A stretch of DNA of 9,993 bases from WHTG01 sp035540515 (GCA_035540515.1 DATLGM010000250.1:1-9993), one strand, 5' to 3'; shown: positions 1-7,600, numbered from the stretch's first letter. A program made the numbers and translations. The notes: generated by a model from the sequence alone, not told the origin.

Positions 1-1
1 A

Positions 2-511
2 CCCACCCCCACTCCGTCGCCGACCCCCGACACCTCGCAGTTCCGCTTGCAAGCCGGGGAGGGCCTCAGCCGTGACACCGCGGAGGCGTACGCCGCCGAG
101 GACGGCTCGGCGCACTGGCTGATCAAGACCATCATGGGCCACGACAACCAGACCGCGGAGCAGCAAGCCGACCGCTCCGCCGCCGCGCGGCTGGAGGTCG
201 GATTCAACGAAGGCGCCAAGGCGTCGAACAAGCCCAAGCGCACCTTCTACTGCGTGGCGACCCTGACGTCGGGCAGCCGCCGGCTGATCACCCAGGACAA
301 CCACGCATTCGAGATCTCGCTGTGGACGTCCGACGGCTACAAGCCGCTGCAGCCCGTCGCCGGCACCAGCGTCCTCGTGCGCCACAACTGGGACCTGCAG
401 GCGGGTGCGCACCGCACCCTGCGGTCCAACGGCTACGAGCTGGACGCGGCGCAGGCGGCCGCGGCCGGTGAGTCCTACACCTGCCGGGTGACGTACCGGC
501 GCGTCAGCTAA
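2..511 (+). CDS. C-terminal part of an unrecognised, probably exported protein (5' end outside window)
   Basis: The frame is open from the first complete codon to a TAA at 509-511, giving 169 residues with no start inside the window, so the gene begins to the left. A TTG at 47 could be read as a start, but the frame runs on upstream through PTPTPSPTPD, a Pro/Thr-rich linker typical of segments joining a membrane anchor or signal region to an extracytoplasmic domain. The rest is a compact mixed domain of about 155 residues. It has exactly two cysteines, C84 in FYCVATL and C161 in YTCRVTY, lying on two predicted beta strands, so a disulphide in a secreted beta-rich domain is possible. I do not recognise the family and assign no function. 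Its last 8 bp overlap the end of the convergent uracil-DNA glycosylase gene. Coding is supported by strong G/C third positions. The exported location is inference from the linker and paired cysteines. Confidence 0.75.
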   Translation, partial: PTPTPSPTPDTSQFRLQAGEGLSRDTAEAYAAEDGSAHWLIKTIMGHDNQTAEQQADRSAAARLEVGFNEGAKASNKPKRTFYCVATLTSGSRRLITQDNHAFEISLWTSDGYKPLQPVAGTSVLVRHNWDLQAGAHRTLRSNGYELDAAQAAAAGESYTCRVTYRRVS

Positions 512-1100
512 GACCGCCGCCAGGCGACAGGCCCGCCAGCGCCACCGCCTGTTCAAGGTCGTCGGTGAACGGCTGACGCCTGGCGGGAAAGCGCATCGCA
601 GCGGCGGGGTGGTAGGTCACGATCAGGGCCTGCTCCGGCCCCAGGGGGTGGACCTGTCCTCGGAACTCGGTGACGTTGGCGTTCCCTCCCACAGCCTCGG
701 GATGCAGACGGGACGCCGCGGTGCCGCCCATGGCCAGGACGACGCGGGGACTGATGAGGCGCAGCTGGCGGTCGAGGTACGAGGCGCAGGCGGCCATCTC
801 GTCACGACGGGGGTTGCGGTTGTTCGGCGGCCTGCACTTGTTCACCGACGTGACGAAGACGTCGTCGCGCGTCAGCCCGACGCCGGCGAGCGCGCTGTTG
901 AGAAACCGCCCCGCCATCCCCTGAAACGGGCGACCGAGCTCGTCCTCGGAACGGCCCGGAGCCTCGCCGACGAGCATCAGCCGCGCGGCGGCGTTGCCCT
1001 CACCGGGCACCGCGTGCGTCCGCGTCTGCGCCAGACGGCACCGGGGGCAGGAGCGGACCTCGTCGGCGACGCGCTGCAATGAGTCACCGCCCGCCGTCAC
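504..1100 (-). CDS. Type-4 (iron-sulphur) uracil-DNA glycosylase
   Basis: The product is 198 residues and removes uracil from DNA, the first step of base-excision repair. The type-4 family signature is complete. Four cluster-binding cysteines are C18 and C21 (CPRC), C89 in NKCRPPNNRNP, and C105, with 15 residues between the last two. Motif 1 is GEAPGRSED (45-53), with the GEAPG form rather than the GLAPG of type 5. Motif 2 is HPAAAMR (164-170). Length is usual for the family. The start is GTG at 1100-1098, because it overlaps the TGA of the upstream MOSC gene as GTGA and has GAGG seven bases upstream. The same frame stays open through the MOSC gene to 1751, but that extension is an out-of-frame shadow without family similarity. 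It is translationally coupled to the MOSC gene, and its TGA lies 8 bp inside the end of the opposing gene. Confidence 0.95.
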   Translation of the reverse strand: MTAGGDSLQRVADEVRSCPRCRLAQTRTHAVPGEGNAAARLMLVGEAPGRSEDELGRPFQGMAGRFLNSALAGVGLTRDDVFVTSVNKCRPPNNRNPRRDEMAACASYLDRQLRLISPRVVLAMGGTAASRLHPEAVGGNANVTEFRGQVHPLGPEQALIVTYHPAAAMRFPARRQPFTDDLEQAVALAGLSPGGGLS

Positions 1101-1594
1101 GCGGGAACCTCGATGGCGACCCGATCGCCGAGCGCGATCCGGCCCGGCTCGACGACCGACGCGTACCAGCGGCTCCACCCGGGATAGCGGTCGTGGTGCA
1201 CCCGGCGGATCGCCCCGTCGGCGAAGTACGGGCGGATCTGCTTGCACGGCGTCGTGGGAAGGGTCAACTCCGCCAGCACGGTGCCGATGCGCAGCCGGGC
1301 CCCAGCCTCCAGGAAGCTCCAGTCCAGCCCGGCGAGGCTGAGGTTCTCTCCGCACGCCCCCGGGAACACGGGGTGCCCCTCCGCCTGGAGCGCGGCAACC
1401 ACCTCGGCCGACCACAGGCACAGCGCCTGCAGGGGGCCGCCGTGGTACTTGCGCATGCGCTGGCGGTCCCCGACCAGTCCGCGCAGCCCCACCTCGGCGG
1501 AGGGCACGGGCAACTTGGGCACCCCGCCATCGTTGGCGAAGATTCCAGCCACGGTGGGCGAGCCGGTGACGGCCACCCCCAGCAGGTTCGTCAT
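1097..1594 (-). CDS. MOSC-domain protein (YiiM-like, molybdenum cofactor-binding)
   Basis: The product is 165 residues, essentially a single MOSC domain. Visible family motifs are GLRGLVGDRQ (36-45), HGGP (51-54), the PGACGENLSL stretch (78-87), LRIG (101-104), and the near-invariant cysteine C117 in TTPCKQI, which in this family contacts the molybdenum cofactor. Stand-alone MOSC proteins of this kind (E. coli YiiM, and the MOSC part of YcbX) reduce N-hydroxylated compounds including base analogues such as 6-hydroxylaminopurine. That activity here is inferred from the family. The ATG at 1594-1592 is chosen because similarity begins there (MTNLLGVAVTGSP). Longer in-frame starts to 1669 would add 25 residues of Cys/Pro/Arg-rich sequence unlike the family and would run into the opposing gene. 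No ribosome binding site is visible, so translation may be leaderless. It overlaps the uracil-DNA glycosylase start by 4 bp. Confidence 0.9.
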   Translation of the reverse strand: MTNLLGVAVTGSPTVAGIFANDGGVPKLPVPSAEVGLRGLVGDRQRMRKYHGGPLQALCLWSAEVVAALQAEGHPVFPGACGENLSLAGLDWSFLEAGARLRIGTVLAELTLPTTPCKQIRPYFADGAIRRVHHDRYPGWSRWYASVVEPGRIALGDRVAIEVPA

Positions 1595-1600
1595 CGGACA

Positions 1601-1606
1601 TTGATA
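1601..1606 (-). promoter_or_regulatory. Putative -10 element for a leaderless MOSC-UDG transcript
   Basis: On the minus strand TATCAA lies exactly six bases before the ATG at 1594. That spacing would start transcription at the A of the start codon. No Shine-Dalgarno sequence precedes the ATG, which fits the leaderless mRNAs common in actinobacteria. No convincing -35 element is seen 16-18 bases further up. This is a short AT-rich match and could be chance. Confidence 0.35.
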
Positions 1607-1620
1607 GCACCAATTCGTGC
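1607..1620. promoter_or_regulatory. 14-bp near-perfect dyad, possible operator in a divergent control region
   Basis: GCACCAATTCGTGC matches its own reverse complement at 12 of 14 positions. The sole mismatched pair is at positions 5 and 10. It directly abuts the putative MOSC -10 and lies 27 bp before the ATG of the divergent transglycosylase gene. A second, perfect 10-bp palindrome (GCGTGCACGC) sits at 1619-1628. The position between two divergent starts suits a repressor or activator site. The binding protein is unknown, and short palindromes occur by chance in GC-rich DNA. Confidence 0.35.
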
Positions 1621-1647
1621 GTGCACGCGGCGCCGGTGGCACGCACC

Positions 1648-2574
1648 ATGGGGGCCGTGCGCATCGCAACCTTTGGGGTCGCCGCCGTCGCGCTGCTTGC
1701 AGTGACGGCCTGCAGCCCTGCTGACATCACGCCGCCGCAGGCGGCACCCACCGCGCAGCCGGCTCCGGATGCGCCAGCGCTGGGTCAACCGGCGCCCCGA
1801 CGACCGCAGCACCCCTCCCGGGAGCAGGCCGCCACGGCCACGGTGGAACCGGTGGCTGCCTCCACGCCGAGGCGGCTGGCGCGGCAGCTCGAGCGTGCCG
1901 AGCGCACCATCCGCGACCCCGATGCCACCCGCGCGCAGACGGCGCGCGCCGGCCACGTGCAGCAGGTCGCCTACCGCGCCTGGGGCAACCGCCCCGCCTG
2001 GGACGCGCGTGTCCTGCGCAACCTGCCGCGCCGGCTGTGGCCGGTCGCGCGCCACAACGTTCGGGCGCACCGGGAGCTGGCGTCGATGTCGTCGGGGCGG
2101 CCGCCGCAGACGCTGCCGCGGTGGCGGATCGTCACGCCGGCGCCGCGCCGAGAGCTGATGCGCTACTACCGCAAGGCGCAGGAGCGGTTCGGTGTCCGCT
2201 GGGAGTACCTGGCGGCGATCCACCTCGTCGAAACGCGCATGGGCCGTATCGACGGCGTCAGCAGCGCCGGCGCCCGCGGGCCGATGCAGTTCATCCCCGC
2301 GACGTGGAAGCTGTACGGGCGCGGCGACATCGAGGACAACCACGACGCGATCATGGCCGCCGGCCGGTACCTGCGGGCCCGCGGGGCGCCGCGGGACATG
2401 GACCGGGCGCTGTACTCGTACAACAACGACGTCCGCTACGTCCGCGCCGTCCGGCACTACGCCGACGTCATGAAGCGCAACCCGCGGGCGTACCGCGGTT
2501 ATCACGGCTGGCAGGTCTACTACCGCCAGCCCGGCGGCGCCGTCTGGCTACCCGAAGGCTGGGACGGCCGGTAA
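1648..2574 (+). CDS. Lipoprotein lytic transglycosylase (SLT domain)
   Basis: The 308-residue product is predicted to cleave the glycan strands of peptidoglycan at the outer face of the membrane. The N-terminus has a short hydrophobic stretch ending in the lipobox VTAC, with lipidated Cys22. A Pro/Ala-rich linker follows (about 25-75), then an Arg-rich helical region (75-165). The C-terminal SLT domain (about 167-275) shows catalytic Glu195 in VETRMG, then SAGARGPMQF (206-215), PATW with YGRGD (217-227), and YSYNND (256-261). The conserved tail WQVYYRQPGGAVWLPEGW closes the protein. The start could be ATG 1648 (GGTGG eight bases upstream), GTG 1657 (giving MRIATFG, a tidy signal peptide) or GTG 1621. 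I prefer 1648 but 1657 is plausible. The gene is divergent from the MOSC gene and convergent with clpC. Its last 43 bp are duplicated downstream at 2650-2692. Confidence 0.9.
   Translation: MGAVRIATFGVAAVALLAVTACSPADITPPQAAPTAQPAPDAPALGQPAPRRPQHPSREQAATATVEPVAASTPRRLARQLERAERTIRDPDATRAQTARAGHVQQVAYRAWGNRPAWDARVLRNLPRRLWPVARHNVRAHRELASMSSGRPPQTLPRWRIVTPAPRRELMRYYRKAQERFGVRWEYLAAIHLVETRMGRIDGVSSAGARGPMQFIPATWKLYGRGDIEDNHDAIMAAGRYLRARGAPRDMDRALYSYNNDVRYVRAVRHYADVMKRNPRAYRGYHGWQVYYRQPGGAVWLPEGWDGR
2531..2573 (+). repeat. 43-bp direct repeat, copy 1 (end of transglycosylase gene)
   Basis: This copy encodes the last residues GGAVWLPEGWDGR up to the second base of the stop codon. It matches 2650-2692 at 42 of 43 positions. 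The single internal difference (A2550 against G2669) is synonymous, CTA against CTG for Leu. The next base makes TAA here and TAG in copy 2, so both copies keep a stop. Left of 2531 similarity ends abruptly. Confidence 0.95.
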
Positions 2575-2575
2575 A

Positions 2576-2597
2576 AAACCCGCACGGGCGCGGGTTT
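2576..2597 (-). terminator. Hairpin terminator, unit B copy 1 (minus-strand reading)
   Basis: AAACCCGC and GCGGGTTT form an 8-bp perfect stem around a 6-base loop. Read on the minus strand the stem runs into six consecutive T residues, which is the intrinsic-terminator pattern. On the plus strand the stem ends in only TTT followed by CC, so it should be weaker for the transglycosylase transcript. It lies 1 bp after the transglycosylase stop. The surrounding 29 bp (2576-2604) recur exactly at 2628-2656. Confidence 0.7.
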
Positions 2598-2627
2598 CCG
2601 GCGGGGCCGGCCCACCCACCACCAAAG

Positions 2628-2649
2628 AAACCCGCACGGGCGCGGGTTT
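2628..2649 (-). terminator. Hairpin terminator, unit B copy 2 (minus-strand reading)
   Basis: This is the same 8-bp stem and 6-base loop as at 2576-2597, within a 29-bp exact repeat (2628-2656). On the minus strand the stem is followed by TTTCTTT, a usable but imperfect U-tract. Its right end merges with the second copy of the 43-bp repeat through the shared CCGGCGG sequence. Confidence 0.6.
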
Positions 2650-2692
2650 CCGGCGGCGCCGTCTGGCTGCCCGAAGGCTGGGACGGCCGGTA
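2650..2692 (+). repeat. 43-bp direct repeat, copy 2 (orphan copy of the transglycosylase 3' end)
   Basis: This is a second copy of the transglycosylase C-terminal coding end, including a stop (TAG at 2691-2693), 119 bp downstream of copy 1. Because 119 is not a multiple of three and copy 1 already stops, it is not translated as part of the gene. The 76 bp between the copies begin and end with the B hairpin. It looks like the product of a local duplication or insertion. Confidence 0.95.
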
Positions 2693-2704
2693 GCCAAAAG
2701 CAAA

Positions 2705-2728
2705 GACCCGGTGCTGCTGCACCGGGTC
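2705..2728 (-). terminator. Strong intrinsic terminator of clpC
   Basis: GACCCGGTGC and GCACCGGGTC make a perfect 10-bp stem with a TGCT loop. On the minus strand it is followed by TTTGCTTTT. It is the first strong terminator met by transcripts leaving clpC, about 150 bp past the clpC stop. On the plus strand no U-tract follows, so its main direction is minus. Hairpins at 2628-2649 and 2576-2597 would serve as back-ups. Confidence 0.85.
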
Positions 2729-2780
2729 CGCCTGTGTGACTGCGACTGGTGGCCCTTGTGGCCGTCCCAGCCGAGTCATC

Positions 2781-2843
2781 CGGCGCCCCCCGGGTGGCGG
2801 TTGGCCTCTTGGCGGCCAGCCGCCCCTGATCGGTGGGGCGCCG
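2781..2843 (-). other. Two-tier inverted repeat in the clpC 3' untranslated region
   Basis: The outer arms CGGCGCCCC (2781-2789) and GGGGCGCCG (2835-2843) are perfectly complementary over 9 bp. Inside them GGCGGTTGGCC (2796-2806) pairs with GGCCAGCCGCC (2814-2824) over 11 bp with one G-T/A-C-type imperfect pair, around a 7-base loop. It sits between the clpC stop and the terminator at 2705-2728 and has no U-tract. It could be a stabilising 3' structure or simply GC-rich self-complementarity. Confidence 0.4.
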
Positions 2844-2875
2844 AATCCTTCTATCGGCTCTCGCCGACGCTCACT

Positions 2876-5389
<2,514 letters not shown>

Positions 5390-5419
5390 CTGCTGCCCCC
5401 TGCTGGGTGCTGGGTGGTG

Positions 5420-5425
5420 ACTGTA
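5420..5425 (-). promoter_or_regulatory. Possible housekeeping -10 element of clpC
   Basis: TACAGT on the minus strand fits the actinobacterial TAnnnT -10 pattern and would give a start about 24 bases before the clpC ATG. There is no good -35 at the right distance, which is common in actinobacteria but lowers certainty. Two small palindromes, GCTTCGGAAGC (5445-5455) and GCAATTGC (5454-5461), lie between this element and the upstream ECF-type promoter. Confidence 0.25.
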
Positions 5426-5478
5426 GCGCGTCGCGGGGTCGGTGGCTTCGGAAGCAATTGCCGGAGGGGAGAGTGGTA

Positions 5479-5505
5479 AACGCTCACCAGACCGGATCGG
5501 TTCCC
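5479..5505 (-). promoter_or_regulatory. SigR/SigH-type (ECF) promoter of clpC
   Basis: On the minus strand GGGAAC (5505-5500), 18 bases, then GTT (5481-5479), preceded by C as CGTT. This fits the consensus for the oxidative/heat-stress ECF sigma factors SigR of Streptomyces and SigH of mycobacteria (GGGAAT/C, 18-19 bases, GTT), differing from the usual -35 at most in the last base. Transcription would begin near 5470, leaving a leader of about 80 bases before the clpC ATG. From memory, clpC is a member of the Streptomyces SigR regulon. SigE-type factors recognise closely similar sequences, so the exact sigma factor is uncertain. Confidence 0.6.
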
Positions 5506-5548
5506 TATGGAGTATCGGCTCGGATCCCGGAGTCCTGAGCGGTCGCGG

Positions 5549-5571
5549 CGCCGGTCACAAGGGTACCGGCG
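5549..5571 (-). other. Hairpin downstream of lysS, possible weak terminator
   Basis: CGCCGGT and ACCGGCG form a 7-bp perfect stem around a 9-base loop, about 30 bp past the lysS stop on the minus strand. No U-tract follows, so termination would have to be Rho-dependent or incomplete. Some lysS transcripts may read into clpC. Confidence 0.3.
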
Positions 5572-5602
5572 GGGTGGTGCTGTCGCAGTGGCGGACGGGG
5601 CG

Positions 5603-7108
5603 TCATTCCGGGCGCAACGTTGGAAACAGGATCACGTCGCGGATGGTGTGGACGTCGGCGAGCAGCATGACGAGGCGGTCCACCCCGATGCCCAGCCCAC
5701 CGGTCGGGGGCATGCCGAGCTCCATCGCGCGCAGGTAGTCCTCGTCGACCACCATGGCCTCCTCGTCGCCGGCGGCCTTTGCCCTGGCCTGCGCCTCGAA
5801 GCGCTCGCGCTGGTCGACCGGGTCGGTCAGCTCCGTGAAGGCGTTGGCCAGCTCGCGGCCGGTGGCGATCAGCTCGAAGCGCTCGGTCACGTGTGGGTCG
5901 CTGCGGTGGCGGCGCGCCAGCGGGCTGACCTCGATCGGGTAGTCCATGACGAAGGTCGGCTCCCACAGGGTGTGCTCGACGAGGTGCTCGTACAGCTCCA
6001 GGATCAGCTTGCCGGCGCCCCACGCCTCGTCGGCGTGAACGCCGTGCTTGGCGCACAGTGACCGGATGTCGGCCAGCGGCGTGCGGTAGGTCAGGCCGGG
6101 CTCCCCCGTGGCCTCCTTCACAAGGTCGAGCAGCGGACGCCGTGCCCACTCGCCGCCCAGATCGATCTCGCGGCCGTCGTAGGTGAGCACCAGCGTCCCG
6201 ACCGCCTCACGCGCGGCGCGTTGCACCAGCGCCTGCGTCAGCGCCATGACGTCGTGGTAGTCGGCGTACGCCTCGTAGGACTCCAGCATCGTGAACTCAG
6301 GGTTGTGCCGGGTCGACAGGCCCTCGTTGCGGAACACCCGACCGATCTCGTAGACGCGGGGCATGCCGCCGGCGACGAGCCGCTTCAGATGCAGCTCCTC
6401 GGCGATGCGCAGGAACAGCTGCAGGTCCAGCGCCTCGTGGTGCGTGACGAACGGCCGCGCCAGCGCTCCCCCTGGCAGGTGGTGCAGCATCGGCGTCTCG
6501 ACCTCGACGTAGCCGCGGTCGTCGAGCTCGGCGCGCAGCGCCCGGATGACCTTCGAACGGATGGTGAAGGCCCGCCGCGACTCGGCGTTGACGGTCAGGT
6601 CGACCTCGCGCTGGCGGAAGCGGGTCTCGGTGTCGCGCAGACCGTGCCACTTGTCCGGCAGCGGCCGCAGCGACTTGCCGATGAGGGTGACGGCGTCGGC
6701 CCTCACCGACAGCTCGCCGCGCTTGGAGCGGATGACCACGCCCTCGGCCGCCACCCAATCACCGACATCGAGGTCCGCCACCCGTGCGATGCCGTCGGCG
6801 CCGAGGCTGTCGACGGCCGCCATGACCTGCAGGTCCGTGTCGGCCTCGCGCAGCACCAGGAAGTACAGCTTGCCGTGACCGCGGCGCAGGACCAGGCGGC
6901 CGCCGACGGCGACTCGGTCGGCGGTCTCCTCGCCGGCCTCGAGCCGGCCCTCGTACCGCCCGGCCACGTCGGCCAGGGCGTGGGTCACCACCACGCCTGC
7001 GGGGTACGGATCGACACCCTCGGCGCGCAGCCGCTCCAGCTTGCGGCGGCGCTCGGCGACGATCTCGGACAGGCGCGACTGCTGGTCGTCGTCGGAATGC
7101 TCGGCCAT
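5603..7108 (-). CDS. lysS: Class II lysyl-tRNA synthetase
   Basis: The 501-residue enzyme charges tRNA-Lys with lysine using ATP. An N-terminal OB-fold anticodon-binding domain (about 65-145) precedes the class II catalytic core. Motif 1 is VEVETPML (201-208). Motif 2 is RVFRNEGLSTRHNPEF (257-272). Motif 3 is GGLGIGVDRLVMLL (470-483) with the class-defining Arg478. The segment between motifs 2 and 3 contains the lysine-type sequence LANAFTEL (420-427). Length is normal for bacterial LysS. ATG 7108 is chosen because similarity and a charged N-terminus (MAEHSDDDQQ) start there. The frame extends to 7195 but adds 29 non-homologous residues overlapping the divergent control region. No ribosome binding site is seen. 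TAGCCT at 7122-7117 could be a -10 for a near-leaderless mRNA. Placement upstream of clpC is the usual actinobacterial arrangement. Confidence 0.97.
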   Translation of the reverse strand: MAEHSDDDQQSRLSEIVAERRRKLERLRAEGVDPYPAGVVVTHALADVAGRYEGRLEAGEETADRVAVGGRLVLRRGHGKLYFLVLREADTDLQVMAAVDSLGADGIARVADLDVGDWVAAEGVVIRSKRGELSVRADAVTLIGKSLRPLPDKWHGLRDTETRFRQREVDLTVNAESRRAFTIRSKVIRALRAELDDRGYVEVETPMLHHLPGGALARPFVTHHEALDLQLFLRIAEELHLKRLVAGGMPRVYEIGRVFRNEGLSTRHNPEFTMLESYEAYADYHDVMALTQALVQRAAREAVGTLVLTYDGREIDLGGEWARRPLLDLVKEATGEPGLTYRTPLADIRSLCAKHGVHADEAWGAGKLILELYEHLVEHTLWEPTFVMDYPIEVSPLARRHRSDPHVTERFELIATGRELANAFTELTDPVDQRERFEAQARAKAAGDEEAMVVDEDYLRAMELGMPPTGGLGIGVDRLVMLLADVHTIRDVILFPTLRPE

Positions 7109-7209
7109 GGCGGTGCAGGCTAGTGGTCTGCCCGACCGGCCACGTTCGCCGCCCCATGCAGGTGGAGAGAACCGTGCCGGTACGCATGTTGACAACCCTG
7201 GAGGACCCG

Positions 7210-7356
7210 ATGGCCAAGAAGGACACCTCGCCCGCGAAGACGGCCGCCAAGGGCGCAGCGGTGTACTACGGCGTCAAGAAGCTGCTCAAGGGGGTCTTCC
7301 TGGCCGGCGCGGTCGCGGCGGTCGCCAAGGTGCTGCGCGGCAACAAGGCGACGTAG
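7210..7356 (+). CDS. Small basic/hydrophobic protein of unknown function (48 residues)
   Basis: The product is 48 residues: a lysine-rich N-terminus (MAKKDTSPAKTAAK), then an Ala/Val/Leu-rich stretch (about 25-41) that could be a single membrane-associated or amphipathic helix, and a basic tail. Translation from ATG 7210 is well supported by GGAGG at 7200-7204, five bases before the ATG. In-frame starts upstream (GTG 7123, ATG 7156, ATG 7186) lack such a site. The gene is divergent from lysS, about 100 bp away. It is convergent with the 79-residue gene, with 4 bp between stops. In mycobacteria the nearby slot holds lsr2, but this protein is much too short and lacks the Lsr2 RGR hook. I do not recognise the family. 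Confidence 0.75.
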   Translation: MAKKDTSPAKTAAKGAAVYYGVKKLLKGVFLAGAVAAVAKVLRGNKAT

Positions 7357-7360
7357 CGCG

Positions 7361-7600
7361 TCAGCCGCCGCGCTCGCGTTCCGCGCTGAGCACGCCCCGG
7401 ACCGCGCGCAGCGTCTGCTCGTCGTCGATCTCGCGCGGTTCGTCGGTCTGCGGCAAGCCGGGAAGCAGCTCCGGCGACACCTCCGCCCGCCACGCGGTCG
7501 TTCCGTCGGCGAGCACCTCGCCGACGCGTACCACGTTCCCGGCCGGGACCAGGACCACGTCACCCTGCCCGGCGTGTCCTTCGTGCACCCACACGGCCAC
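7361..7600 (-). CDS. 79-residue conserved-looking hypothetical protein
   Basis: The start is GTG at 7600-7598, supported by AAGGAG with six bases of spacing. An overlapping out-of-frame ATG at 7605 sits only one base from that site and is rejected. The N-terminal half (about 12-42) reads as short beta strands, GDVVLVPAGNVVRVGEVL then TTAWRAEV. The C-terminal half is acidic then helical (EIDDEQTLRAVRGVLSAERE). No signal peptide or membrane segment is seen. Codon third positions are almost all G or C, as in neighbouring genes. It follows coaX by 60 bp on the same strand and is probably the last gene of the DUF2520-nadC-coaX operon. In M. tuberculosis a short unknown gene (Rv3599c) also sits between coaX and lysS, but relationship is untested. 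Function unknown. Confidence 0.75.
   Translation of the reverse strand: MAVWVHEGHAGQGDVVLVPAGNVVRVGEVLADGTTAWRAEVSPELLPGLPQTDEPREIDDEQTLRAVRGVLSAERERGG

Noticed and set aside
1101..1751. N-terminal extension of the uracil-DNA glycosylase frame
   Set aside because: The extension runs out of frame through the MOSC gene and has no glycosylase similarity. The GTGA overlap with a good ribosome site fixes the start at 1100.
1591..2505. 304-codon minus-strand frame opposite the transglycosylase gene
   Set aside because: Its translation is an Arg/Pro/Val-rich mix without any recognisable domain, while the plus strand encodes a complete lipoprotein transglycosylase.
2576..2649. CRISPR-like or insertion-sequence interpretation of the repeated hairpins
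   Set aside because: There are only two copies with one 23-bp spacer, each copy is a terminator-type hairpin, and there is no transposase, cas gene or target-site pattern.
7189..7194. Perfect TTGACA before the 48-residue gene
   Set aside because: It lies only 15 bases before the ATG, leaving no room for a -10 and transcription start. It overlaps the leader, so it cannot be that gene's -35.
7210..7356. Lsr2 nucleoid protein, expected next to lysS and clpC
   Set aside because: The encoded protein is about half the size of Lsr2 and lacks the RGR AT-hook and dimerisation strands. No other Lsr2-like frame was seen.
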